A model generated the notes under the pieces. The model saw nothing but the letters and a program-made list of their open reading frames with translations, was not told the DNA's origin and ran no database searches. From the NCBI RefSeq assembly GCF_024220515.1, contig NZ_JAMXOT010000198.1:1-33313 (forward strand): a DNA stretch of 33,313 bases, in the 5' to 3' direction. Shown one piece after another: positions 21,610 through 30,652 of the stretch. Every line of letters begins with the position of its first letter. Position 1 is the stretch's first letter. The position numbers and the translations under genes are program-made. The DNA is from Oscillatoria sp. HE19RPO (GTDB lineage Bacteria; Cyanobacteriota; Cyanobacteriia; Cyanobacteriales; Laspinemataceae).

Positions 21610-23850
21610 ATGACCTTTGATAGTGTTTTAAGTCAGTTCAGTAATTGGCACGAGCAGGCCTATCAATATCTCCTTAAGGGTGAGTATAGCAAAGCTGCAA
21701 GTCTTTATGAACAAGCTATAGAAATAGAACCCGATGTAAAGTTGCACTATTGGTATCTGGGATTAATGGTCCTATTACAGGGCCAAGAGGCAGAAGCTCA
21801 AACAACGTGGCTTCTAGGAATGCTGGAGGGCGACCCAGAAGAATTGGAGCAGTGGACACAAGAACTGATAGAAGTTCTGAAAAAAGAAGCCGATCGGCAG
21901 AAAGCATTAGGAGAATATTCACCGGCTTGGCTGATACTAGGGCATATCCGCGAGATTCAGCCTACAAATCTGAATAACCTACTCGATCTGATTCAACTGG
22001 CAATCCAACTCGAAAAATTTAGTCCAGAAGAAATGATTGAATGGAGCATCATTGAACTGCTTCATAATCAGCAACCCGGGAGCATTGATGCCGAGCGGCT
22101 AATGCCAATTTTAAAGAAGGTTTTAGAATTGGCCCCATTACAGCGATCATCCTTAGAGTTTGCAGCACTGTGTATGCCCCACGTCCACCCCCATCCTGAT
22201 TTTTTCAGGGTTATATTGCACGCTGTTGCAGACATAGGGTACTCCCTGGGAAACCTATCAATGGCTTCATCGCTCATGGAGTTGTGCCTACGGATAGATG
22301 ACAGTAATCCAGAAATCCTGCGACATTTAGCTGCTTTTTATCAAGATTCTGGATACTATTCTTTGGGAATTGAAATCGCTCGGTGGTGTTATTCGATTGT
22401 TGAAAAGCTACCGCATAAAATTTTTGCCAATCACTTGCTACTTCGAGGATTGATGTGCGCTGGGGGGTACTGGGACGAAGCCTGTGAGCTATTAAAGCGA
22501 CACGAATTACTAATATCAAACCTAGTAAAGGAACCTCCCACAGAGATAGACCAACCTACAGTAGCACGTTTGATAACTTCCAGCTTCTTTTTACCTTATT
22601 TTCAGGACGTACCCCAACAAACCCGCTTGATGCAAAATCAACTCATGGGTCTTTGCCAGTCTTATCTTCAAAGTTATGACCCTGAAGCAGTAAAACGCTA
22701 TAAACAAAGACATCTTAATCGTAAAAAAACTGGCTTGGGGGCGGAATCCGCACCTTTGAAAATTGGCTATGTCTCCCATTGTCTGAAAAGTCATTCGGTA
22801 GGTTGGTTAGCGCGATGGTTGTTCCAACATCACGATCGCGATAGGTTTGAAATTTATATTTATTTTGTGAGCTATCGTTACACCGGAGAACCTTTACAAG
22901 ACTGGTATGAAAGTCAAGTATTTAAGGCTCATAAATTTGGAGGAGATAATATAGAAATAGCCGAACAAATTTCTCAAGATGAAATTGATATCTTAGTTGA
23001 TTTAGATAGTATTACTCTCGATGTCAGTTCTGAAGTTATGGCCCTAAAACCCGCGCCAGTTCAAGTAACTTGGCTGGGGTGGGATGCTTCCGGTTTACCA
23101 GCCATTGATTACTTTCTGGCGGATCCCTATGTGTTGCCAGAAGAGGCTCAGGATTACTACTCTGAAAAAATATGGCGCTTACCCGACACTTATATAGCAG
23201 TGGATGGGTTTGAGGTAGGTGTACCGACTCTTCGTCGGGATCAGTTAGAGATTCCCAATAATGCAGTCGTATATTTCAGTGGACAGCGAGGATTTAAGCG
23301 CCATTTGAATACAGCGCGACTACAAATGAAAATCATTAAAAATGTCCCTAATAGCTTCTTTTTGATTAAGGGTTTTGCCGATAAAGAATCTATCAAAAGC
23401 TTCTTTACTAAGCTTGCCGAAGAAGAAGGAGTGGATCCTAATCGGCTGCGCTTTTTGCCTCCAGCTGCCACAGAATCAACTCACAGAGCTAACCTTGGTA
23501 TCGCAGATGTGGTACTAGATACATTCCCCTATAATGGTGCTACAACTACTCTGGAAACCTTGTGGATGGGTATCCCTTTAGTTACAAGAGTTGGACAGCA
23601 ATTTGCGGCTCGCAATAGTTATACGATGATGATGAATGTGGGTGTAACAGAGGGAATTGCCTGGAGCGATGACGAATATGTGGAATGGGGAATTCGCATA
23701 GGGGAAGATTCTGCATTGCGGAAAGAAATATCCTGGCGACTGCTGCGCTCTCGCCACAATGCACCACTCTGGAATGGTAAAAAGTTTGCTCGGGAAATAG
23801 AAAATGCTTACCAACAAATGTGGCTTAAGTATCTTGAAACAACGCCTTAG
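21610..23850 (+). CDS. TPR-GT41 glycosyltransferase (SPINDLY/OGT-like), copy 1
   Basis: A 746-residue protein whose N-terminal ~370 residues are TPR-like helices (first repeat AYQYLLKGEYSKAASLYEQA at 17-36). The rest is a GT41 catalytic domain related to O-GlcNAc transferase. It keeps KIGYVS...SHSVGW with H395 (human OGT H498 position), VQVTWLG.DASGLPAIDYF, GQRGFK with K563 (OGT K842 position), and DTFPYNGATTT (637-647) for UDP binding. The alanine in GATTT stands where animal OGT has His. GT41 enzymes glycosylate Ser/Thr or Asn of proteins. Location after the pilin suggests that pilin is the acceptor (inference). It is clearly paralogous to the next gene. Confidence 0.9.
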   Translation: MTFDSVLSQFSNWHEQAYQYLLKGEYSKAASLYEQAIEIEPDVKLHYWYLGLMVLLQGQEAEAQTTWLLGMLEGDPEELEQWTQELIEVLKKEADRQKALGEYSPAWLILGHIREIQPTNLNNLLDLIQLAIQLEKFSPEEMIEWSIIELLHNQQPGSIDAERLMPILKKVLELAPLQRSSLEFAALCMPHVHPHPDFFRVILHAVADIGYSLGNLSMASSLMELCLRIDDSNPEILRHLAAFYQDSGYYSLGIEIARWCYSIVEKLPHKIFANHLLLRGLMCAGGYWDEACELLKRHELLISNLVKEPPTEIDQPTVARLITSSFFLPYFQDVPQQTRLMQNQLMGLCQSYLQSYDPEAVKRYKQRHLNRKKTGLGAESAPLKIGYVSHCLKSHSVGWLARWLFQHHDRDRFEIYIYFVSYRYTGEPLQDWYESQVFKAHKFGGDNIEIAEQISQDEIDILVDLDSITLDVSSEVMALKPAPVQVTWLGWDASGLPAIDYFLADPYVLPEEAQDYYSEKIWRLPDTYIAVDGFEVGVPTLRRDQLEIPNNAVVYFSGQRGFKRHLNTARLQMKIIKNVPNSFFLIKGFADKESIKSFFTKLAEEEGVDPNRLRFLPPAATESTHRANLGIADVVLDTFPYNGATTTLETLWMGIPLVTRVGQQFAARNSYTMMMNVGVTEGIAWSDDEYVEWGIRIGEDSALRKEISWRLLRSRHNAPLWNGKKFAREIENAYQQMWLKYLETTP

Positions 23851-23941
23851 ATAGAGATAATTTTAAGTTTGTATAAAAACTAAAATTATTTTTTATACAA
23901 AAATAGTAATTGTTTTATTATAAATAATAGGAGTTGATAGG

Positions 23942-26152
23942 GTGATTTTTGAAAACCAGAGTAACATTTTAGAGCCAAAAGCTTATGAACTTTGGATGGA
24001 AGGTGACTACGAAAGATCTGCACAACTTTATGAACAAGTAATTGTTGAGGAACCGTCACAAATCTCCTCTTACTGGCATTTGGGATTAATGAGGTTACTT
24101 CAGGGTAAGAAAGTAACTGCTAAAATCACCTGGGATGCAGTCAGATCAAAACTAGAGAGAGAGGAGAATCGAGCCGATACAGGAGATTTGATTGACATTT
24201 TACAAACAGAAGCTATCCGACAAGCATCTCTTGAAAATTATACTAATGTTTACTCGATTTTGGACTGCGTAATTGAGCTGTTCCCAGACCAGTTAGATGA
24301 GGTTTTAAATCATACAATTTTCTCTTCTAATTTCCCCCAAAATGATTATGCTCTGCTCCATCCTATGTTGATAAAACTGTTGGATTATAAGAAGAATCAA
24401 GGAAGCTCTAATTTCTTGACTTTTTTAGAAAAATTTTTAGATTTTTTTCCGCATTCAACACATACAATAGACTGGTTAGAAAAATTAACATTTGAAAACA
24501 TAGATATTTTAAGCTTTAAAAAACTACTTTTAACCAAACTTGATCGGTTCATCAAGAATCAAGTGGTATCGACAGATATCATTATAAAATATGCCGAGTT
24601 ATCCTTAAAACTGGAACCTCATAACTTGTCAGTCCTGATTAATTTAGCTGAGGCATATCAAAGGATAGGCTTATTTAAGCAAAGTATAGAAGTTTGTAAT
24701 CAAGTATCCATAAAATCTTCTACATCTCTTGAACACCAGATTAGCGCCAGCTATCTAACAATGAAATCTCTGCTAAATCAGGGAGGAGCCTGGCAAAACT
24801 CCTATGAAACTTCCCTAGATTATCAGAGGTTAATGCGTGATTTGATGGATAAAGATCCCCCCTTACCATTAGATTTTCTTCTAGGTTTGATGGGAACACT
24901 TAGTTTCCCCCCCTATTTCACTGACACTCCTCAAAATACCCATGAATTTCGGAGTCAGTTTGCTCAGTTTTATCAAACAAAAGTTCAAGCTGCGCTTGCT
25001 GAGGGAGTAAAACAGGATAGGTATAAATCGTCTTATCTCGGATCTCGTGGTAACTCTCTAAGAATTGGCTACCTCTCAAGCTGTTTTTGTAGACACTCCG
25101 TTGGCTGGATAGCGCGTTGGCTATTTGCCTATCATAACCCCGAAAAGTTCCAGATTTATGCTTACTCGTTACGCTATCAAAATGATGATTTACAATCATA
25201 CATTGCTGAAAGAGTTTTTAAATTTCATGATGTATCTCGGCTCAGTCCTATTGAAATTGCAAAATCAATTTCTGACGATAAAATTGATATATTAGTTGAT
25301 TTAGATAGCCTAACGCATCATTTAATTGCTCCAGTTTTAGCTTTAAAGCCTGCACCCATTCAAGTGACATGGTTGGGTTCAGATGCCTCGGATTTGCCAG
25401 CCGTCGATTATTTTTTAGCAGATCCTTATGTTCTCCCTGAATCGGCTCAAAACTATTATGTAGCAAAGATCTGGCGGATTCCACAGGTTTACCTTGCGGT
25501 GGATGGATTTGAAGTGGGCATTCCCACCTTGCGTCGCGATCAATTAGGGATTCCAGATGATGCCGTCGTCTATTTTAGCGGACAAACGGGGTATAAACGC
25601 AATCCTAATAATGTAAAATTACAGTTACAAATTATTAAACAAGTCCCCAAGAGTTATTTTTTGGTTAAAAGTAGTGGAGACCAAGAGTCAGTGAAAGGCT
25701 TTTTTAAGCAGATGGCGAACGAACTCGGATTAGAAGACGATCGGTTACGATTTTTGCCCGAGGTTGCCTCAGAGGAAATTCACCGTGCTAACCTCAGTAT
25801 CGCGGATATAGTTTTGGATACTTATCCTTACAATGGTGCAACTACTACATTAGAAACATTGTGGATGAGAATTCCTTTGGTGACGAGAGTTGGAGAGCAA
25901 TTTGCCTCGCGTAATAGCTATACGATGATGATGAATGTAGGTGTCAACGAAGGAATTGCTTGGACGGATGAGGAATATGTAAACTGGGGAATTCGTTTGG
26001 GTAAAGATGCACCACTCCGTAAAGAAATATCCTGGCGTATGTTGCACTCTCGCCAAATATCTTCTCTCTGGAATGCTGAAGAATTCACCCGAAATATGGA
26101 GAGAACCTACCAAAAAATGTGGTCCAATTATATGAACCTAATATCAAACTAA
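23942..26152 (+). CDS. TPR-GT41 glycosyltransferase (SPINDLY/OGT-like), copy 2
   Basis: A 736-residue paralogue of the preceding gene. The catalytic halves are alike almost throughout (e.g. DGFEVG.PTLRRDQL.IP, RNSYTMMMNVGV), while the TPR halves have diverged strongly. It keeps H385, GYK with K552 and DTYPYNGATTT (626-636). One difference stands out: LWMRIPLVTR where copy 1 and most relatives have LWMG. GTG start with AGGAG 8 bp upstream; the gap to copy 1 is 91 bp, so the two are probably co-transcribed. Composition is AT-rich and there is no HIP1. Divergent TPRs with a similar catalytic part suggest different protein acceptors with the same sugar donor. Confidence 0.9.
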   Translation: MIFENQSNILEPKAYELWMEGDYERSAQLYEQVIVEEPSQISSYWHLGLMRLLQGKKVTAKITWDAVRSKLEREENRADTGDLIDILQTEAIRQASLENYTNVYSILDCVIELFPDQLDEVLNHTIFSSNFPQNDYALLHPMLIKLLDYKKNQGSSNFLTFLEKFLDFFPHSTHTIDWLEKLTFENIDILSFKKLLLTKLDRFIKNQVVSTDIIIKYAELSLKLEPHNLSVLINLAEAYQRIGLFKQSIEVCNQVSIKSSTSLEHQISASYLTMKSLLNQGGAWQNSYETSLDYQRLMRDLMDKDPPLPLDFLLGLMGTLSFPPYFTDTPQNTHEFRSQFAQFYQTKVQAALAEGVKQDRYKSSYLGSRGNSLRIGYLSSCFCRHSVGWIARWLFAYHNPEKFQIYAYSLRYQNDDLQSYIAERVFKFHDVSRLSPIEIAKSISDDKIDILVDLDSLTHHLIAPVLALKPAPIQVTWLGSDASDLPAVDYFLADPYVLPESAQNYYVAKIWRIPQVYLAVDGFEVGIPTLRRDQLGIPDDAVVYFSGQTGYKRNPNNVKLQLQIIKQVPKSYFLVKSSGDQESVKGFFKQMANELGLEDDRLRFLPEVASEEIHRANLSIADIVLDTYPYNGATTTLETLWMRIPLVTRVGEQFASRNSYTMMMNVGVNEGIAWTDEEYVNWGIRLGKDAPLRKEISWRMLHSRQISSLWNAEEFTRNMERTYQKMWSNYMNLISN

Positions 26153-26253
26153 AGGGGGCTAACCAAAGGGGTTTATTTAAAAAATGCCCGAGTATAGAAT
26201 TATTTTAAATTCAAAATAGTGCTGGCTGGGTTAATTTTGTAAATGCCTCAAAA

Positions 26254-27222
26254 TTAAGTGATAATATAACTTTGGATTTGTTGAATTACTGAAAGCGATT
26301 CTAATCCATTTTTCACTAATTCTGGAAATTGAGATAGCCCTTCTACGATCTGCTTCGCACAATTGTATTTAGGATTACTTCCATGTTTCAAAGTCAGATA
26401 TTGGAGCAATTCCAGGGCATAATCTGTACAATCCATCAAGTCAGCGATGCAAGCTAGTTTAAGAAGATGGTACGGCGTTTTTAAATCTGTAGGGCTATTG
26501 CCTAAAAGATCTCGCATATAAAAAGCATCTCCCCATAGTAATTGTCCACCATAATGAGATACAATAGGGGAACATTGGCGAGGACGGTATGCAGTATTTA
26601 AAGTAAATAAGCTAAAGCCTTTGTGTCTCATGAAACTATCTACATCAGCGAATAAGGGACATTTTTCATATAAAGGTGCAAATAACACTTCAGATTTAAC
26701 GGCTAAAATGCTTTTACCCAAAAGATAAGAACACCCTTGCAATACATCTAAGTCCGCTCCCTGAACATCAGTTTGTAAAAAGTCAATTTTCTCAATTTCT
26801 TCGGACTGACAGAAAAAATCTAAAGTGGTAGTTTCTATTTCAACTGTAAAATCTAACTTCATGAGCTCAGGAATCATCCCTCCCAACCTTTCTAAATAGG
26901 GTTCATTAGGTTGGTATAAAGAACTGCACATGGGGTGTTTTGTAACATAAAGTGTAGATTCTCCTGCAGAATTTCCCAGTGCAAGCGGGATATGGATTTC
27001 ATTCCAATTTGCTTCTTTTTTTTCTAGATCAGCATTAGCTGAATCACAGGCATCAGCGTCAGCATCAAATCCATAGATAGTCAACTTAGGTGCAAAGATA
27101 TCCCACCCTTGATTACCCCAGTCATCTTGCTCTCCTAATTTACGAGAACCCACCTGACAGAGGGTTAAATCAATTTGGTCTAGGTGTCCACTTTTCTTCA
27201 AGCTATCAATAAAAACGGGCAT
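26254..27222 (-). CDS. FkbM-family methyltransferase
   Basis: A 322-residue SAM methyltransferase of the FkbM family, which O-methylates sugars or polyketides. An acidic SAM-binding segment (YGFDADADAC, 50-59) and the signature KIDFLQTDVQGADLDVLQGC (145-164) are present, though the usual Gly-rich motif I is replaced by CQVGSRKLGEQ. A ~80-residue helical C-terminal extension (from ~240) follows the catalytic core. It is transcribed toward the GT41 pair. Methylation of the glycan that the neighbouring transferases add is a reasonable guess. Confidence 0.85.
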   Translation of the reverse strand: MPVFIDSLKKSGHLDQIDLTLCQVGSRKLGEQDDWGNQGWDIFAPKLTIYGFDADADACDSANADLEKKEANWNEIHIPLALGNSAGESTLYVTKHPMCSSLYQPNEPYLERLGGMIPELMKLDFTVEIETTTLDFFCQSEEIEKIDFLQTDVQGADLDVLQGCSYLLGKSILAVKSEVLFAPLYEKCPLFADVDSFMRHKGFSLFTLNTAYRPRQCSPIVSHYGGQLLWGDAFYMRDLLGNSPTDLKTPYHLLKLACIADLMDCTDYALELLQYLTLKHGSNPKYNCAKQIVEGLSQFPELVKNGLESLSVIQQIQSYIIT

Positions 27223-27423
27223 ATAATATCCTTGATTGATTATAGAGTTAAGTAATGATTAGGGAGGGCTAGATTGTCTCAAATTTTAAGTTGGAAATTT
27301 ACTCAACACAAACCGAATTCCTCACGATATAACGCCACTTTACCAAGACTTACGCATAAACCCCATATACTTGTTCGGTTCATTTTAAAATCAACCCTAC
27401 TGCGTTGATCAAAGGGTTTTTAT

Positions 27424-27455
27424 ACCCTAGTCAGTCTTTACAGACTTGCTAGGGT
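27424..27455. other. Two-part RNA-like hairpin
   Basis: ACCCTAG (27424-27430) pairs with CTAGGGT (27449-27455). Inside, AGTCT (27433-27437) pairs with AGACT (27442-27446) around TTAC, with a symmetrical 2x2 internal loop. There is no T tract on either side, so it is not an ordinary terminator. Confidence 0.5.
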
Positions 27456-27721
27456 CTGGAAATTTAGTTTCCGAAGCTATACTGTAGCACAGGTAAATTA
27501 TTTCCTCTAGGATTCAGTCACCGTTAGCATGGAGATTTAAATGATATGCTCAGATTAACATATTGAACGGACGCCTTACCTCTGTAAAAAAGTTACAATT
27601 TGTTAAGCATTTAACCCATTTCCCCTTGATTTGGTCGGAAGTTCAGAAAACAAAACTTAAGAAAGCCTTCCCTGCTCAGCAGTTTAGCCCAAAGCATTTT
27701 TCTACAATCCAGACTGATTGA

Positions 27722-27739
27722 ATCATGCTCAAGCATGAT
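27722..27739. other. 8-bp perfect hairpin ATCATGCT/AGCATGAT
   Basis: Perfect arms at 27722-27729 and 27732-27739 around a CA loop, followed by ATTATAAG. It could be an operator or a weak terminator. Confidence 0.4.
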
Positions 27740-28039
27740 ATTATAAGTCTGATCGTCATTTTATGGTTCTGGGTCAAACACTTGCCGTGCGCTCATTGTT
27801 TTTAGGGGTTCGGAGAATACCGAAGCACTATCTATAGCGTTTTCACTTTCGCGCTGAGAATAAACCAGTAACTCTGGCATGAAATACACATCAAGTGACT
27901 TTCGTCAACATTTGTTTAGGAAGTCTGTAACCCTCATTCACTCGTAGGCCATCTCAAAAACTCAATTAAAAATGAGCTAACCGTAAGAACCATATCTTGG
28001 CGATCAAAGTTTACAATTGTAAGGGCGTTAAAATCAACT

Positions 28040-28567
28040 ATGAATCAAGTCAAGCTCCATATCGGGGGTACGGAAATCAAACCAGATTGGAAAATTGTAG
28101 ATATTGAAGATCGACCTGAAGTAGACTTTATCAGTGATGCTTCTAATCTGAGTCAGTTTGAAAGTGATTCGGTGGATGTAATTTATGCTAGTCATGTTTT
28201 AGAACATTTTCATCATAGCTTAAATAATGAATTAATTGATACATTAAAGGAATGGCATAGAGTTCTTAAACCCGGTGGGAAACTATTGTTAAGTGTTCCC
28301 GATTTAAAAGCCCTATGTTGGCTGTATCTTCATCCTAATATGACGCCCATTGAACGTCTTCATTTGATGAGAATTTTATACGGAGGACAAATCAATCAAT
28401 ATGATGTACACAAAGTCGGCTTTGATGCTGAAACTTTAGCTTTTTATTTGGAGGAAGTAGGCTTTAAGGATTATGAACCCGTTTCGGAGTTTAATTTATT
28501 TAATGACTGTAGTAGCTTAAGGATTTTAGATACCTTAATTAGCTTGAATGTCATTGCTACTAAATAA
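28040..28567 (+). CDS. Small SAM-dependent methyltransferase-like protein
   Basis: A 175-residue methyltransferase-11-type fold. It begins KLHIGGTEIKPDWKIVDIEDRP, a form common in methyltransferases of glycan clusters. DVIYASHVLEHF (motif IV region) and LKEWHRVLKPGGKLLLSVPD follow. The family is short, and motif I is reduced to the LHIGG loop, so activity is likely but not certain. It is 38 bp upstream of the GT2-TPR gene and probably co-transcribed with it. I see no strong Shine-Dalgarno. Confidence 0.82.
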   Translation: MNQVKLHIGGTEIKPDWKIVDIEDRPEVDFISDASNLSQFESDSVDVIYASHVLEHFHHSLNNELIDTLKEWHRVLKPGGKLLLSVPDLKALCWLYLHPNMTPIERLHLMRILYGGQINQYDVHKVGFDAETLAFYLEEVGFKDYEPVSEFNLFNDCSSLRILDTLISLNVIATK

Positions 28568-28605
28568 AACACCATTGAATTTTAATTGTTGATTGTATTG
28601 ATTAT

Positions 28606-29751
28606 ATGAACAAACCATTTCTTTCATTTTGCGCTATTGTCAAAAATGAAAAAAATAATCTTACCCGATGTCTACAGAGCGTCAAACCTTATGTAGATGA
28701 AATGATTGTTGTAGACACGGGTTCGCAGGATGGAACGCCGGAAATTGCCCGTCAGCAGAGTGCTCAAGTTTTTTACTTTGAGTGGTGCGATGATTTTGCA
28801 GCCGCTCGAAACTATGCGGTATCTCAAGCCTCGGGTGAATGGATTTTGAGTTTAGATGCTGATGAAGAGTTAGTTGTCAATTCTGAAAACTTTAGAGAAG
28901 CCCTTGTTGCTAATTCAGAGGTTTTAGCCTATTCGATGATATTAATAGATGTTGGGTCAGAAACAAAGGAAGTAGGTGGGAAATTTCAGAGATTATTTAG
29001 AAATCACCAAGATATCAAATATGAAGGTCGCTTACATGAACGTTTAATGTATTGTGGAGAAAAAATTGCCGGTCGTTTTCGAGGAGATTTAGATAGTCTC
29101 AAAATTTTACATTACGGTTACAGCAATCCGGAATTTACACAACAAAAAGCCCGAGAGCGGAATATTCCTATCTTAGAACGGATGCGCGAGGAGGAGGGGC
29201 TAAGTTTGTCCAATCTCTACTGTTTGGCAAGTATGTGTCAGGATGTAGGACAAAGCGAAAAAGCGCAAGAGTATTATGATGAACTCTTCGAGGGTCTTGT
29301 TCACTATGTGCTTGATGGAGAAGCCCCTACGGAATTTTTGTGGGTTCCGACTATGCTTTATTTCTTTGGATCTCAAGCTTTGAAACAGGAAGACTATGAA
29401 ACGGTAAGGATGTTGTGCCAACGAGGACTAGACTGGTGTCCTAATTTTCCTCCTTTGAATGCACTGGCTGGGGATCTACTCATAGCGTTAGGATTTACCG
29501 TGGGAGCGGTTCCTTATTTTCAAAAGTGTCTGCAACTAGGTCAAGAAGGAAATTACTACACACGCGATCCATTTGATGTTAGTTTTCTCAATACTTATCC
29601 CGCTTATCGGCTGGGCTGTGCATACCAAAATTTGCAACGCTGGCAGGAAGCAAAAACAGCTTGTGAAATGGCCCTCTCTTTTGATGAAAATTATAATCCC
29701 GCTCAACAACTACTAGAGCAAATTTTACAATTTTTGCCGGATAAAAAATAG
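28606..29751 (+). CDS. GT2 glycosyltransferase with TPR tail
   Basis: A 381-residue protein. The N-terminal ~220 residues form a GT-A (family 2) domain opening with LSFCAIVKNEKNNLTRCLQS, with VVDTGSQDGTPEIA and the metal-binding DAD at 84-86 (LSLDADEEL). The rest is TPR-like (KAQEYYDELFEG; AVPYFQKCLQLGQ; AKTACEMALSFDENY). This layout is found in cyanobacterial WaaE-like transferases near TPR-GT41 genes. It may add or extend sugars on the same acceptor as the GT41 enzymes. The stop is 11 bp before the pabC-like start. Confidence 0.9.
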   Translation: MNKPFLSFCAIVKNEKNNLTRCLQSVKPYVDEMIVVDTGSQDGTPEIARQQSAQVFYFEWCDDFAAARNYAVSQASGEWILSLDADEELVVNSENFREALVANSEVLAYSMILIDVGSETKEVGGKFQRLFRNHQDIKYEGRLHERLMYCGEKIAGRFRGDLDSLKILHYGYSNPEFTQQKARERNIPILERMREEEGLSLSNLYCLASMCQDVGQSEKAQEYYDELFEGLVHYVLDGEAPTEFLWVPTMLYFFGSQALKQEDYETVRMLCQRGLDWCPNFPPLNALAGDLLIALGFTVGAVPYFQKCLQLGQEGNYYTRDPFDVSFLNTYPAYRLGCAYQNLQRWQEAKTACEMALSFDENYNPAQQLLEQILQFLPDKK

Positions 29752-29762
29752 TTAAAGCCCCA

Positions 29763-30572
29763 ATGTTCTACAACGGCTCTCTGCACGACTCTAGCACCCT
29801 CGAACTCTCAATTACTGACCCTGCTCTCCTGTATGGGGCCACTGTTTTCACCACTCTACGGGTTTATGAGCAGTCCTTGGATTCTCCCCTGACTGCATGG
29901 CAGGCGCATTGTCGGCGGTTGAAATCCTCCCTGGAACCCTTTCAGTGGGCTGAACCGGATTGGGTGCGGGTGCGGGAGGGGGCGGAGTTGATGATGGCTG
30001 GGTGGCCAGTGTTACGGATTTCGATTTTCCCGGATGGGAGAGAATTAATTATAGGGCGTATTTTACCATCGGAGTTGGCGATTCGTCAAGAAGTTGGGGT
30101 GAAGGCTTGGGTGGCGGCGGATTCTTTGTTTATGAGATCGCTCCCGACCCATAAAACCGGCAACTATCTCTCCGCTTGGTTGGCGCTGCAAGCGGCTCAA
30201 CGGCAGGGTTGTCAGGAAGCTATTCTAATAGATGGTCAAGGGAATTGGTTGGAAACCAGTACCGGAAATCTGTGGGGATGGCGGGAGGGGCGGTGGTGGA
30301 CTCCGCCTATTGAGGTAGGGATTTTACCCGGGGTGATGCGATCGCAACTTCTGAACTGCCTCAACCATCAAGGTCATCCTGCCATCCTCGAACCCTGGAC
30401 AGCCGACGTGGTGAGCGGGTTTGAAGCCTTGGCCTATAGTAATAGTGTGGTAGAAGTCATTCCTTTATGTGAAGTTTTCTCAGAAACCCAAACGATTGCT
30501 TATCCTTACTCCCATCAAGGGTTCAGCCAATTGCGGCAGCTTTTCCTTGACCACTCGCCCCGCAAATTCTGA
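29763..30572 (+). CDS. pabC: Class IV aminotransferase, 4-amino-4-deoxychorismate lyase-like
   Basis: A fold-type IV PLP enzyme of 269 residues. It opens with MFYNG, then ITDPALLYGATVFTTLRV. The PLP lysine is K131 in THKTGNYLSAW, and E164 with the cofactor-phosphate loop is in NWLETSTGNLW; a late GVMRS motif follows. The size and motifs suit PabC, which releases 4-aminobenzoate for folate. Branched-chain or D-amino-acid aminotransferases share the fold, so the activity is probable rather than certain. HIP1 and GC-rich codon use return in this gene, marking the end of the island. Confidence 0.82.
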   Translation: MFYNGSLHDSSTLELSITDPALLYGATVFTTLRVYEQSLDSPLTAWQAHCRRLKSSLEPFQWAEPDWVRVREGAELMMAGWPVLRISIFPDGRELIIGRILPSELAIRQEVGVKAWVAADSLFMRSLPTHKTGNYLSAWLALQAAQRQGCQEAILIDGQGNWLETSTGNLWGWREGRWWTPPIEVGILPGVMRSQLLNCLNHQGHPAILEPWTADVVSGFEALAYSNSVVEVIPLCEVFSETQTIAYPYSHQGFSQLRQLFLDHSPRKF

Positions 30573-30652
30573 TAATACGTTAACATTAGTTAACAACAGT
30601 AGAATAAAAATAGCCCAAACACCCCCCCATTCCAGAACTAGGAGGACCGCTG

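Larger units (their letters stand above)
27223..28039. other. Long divergent intergenic region with hairpins
   Basis: 817 bp without a supportable gene. Two clean hairpins occur, at 27424-27455 and 27722-27739. The motif GACTTACGCATAA near 27349-27361 resembles sequences often found at cyanobacterial insertion-sequence ends, but no element is visible. It must contain promoters for the FkbM gene (left) and the 28040 gene (right). Confidence 0.5.
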
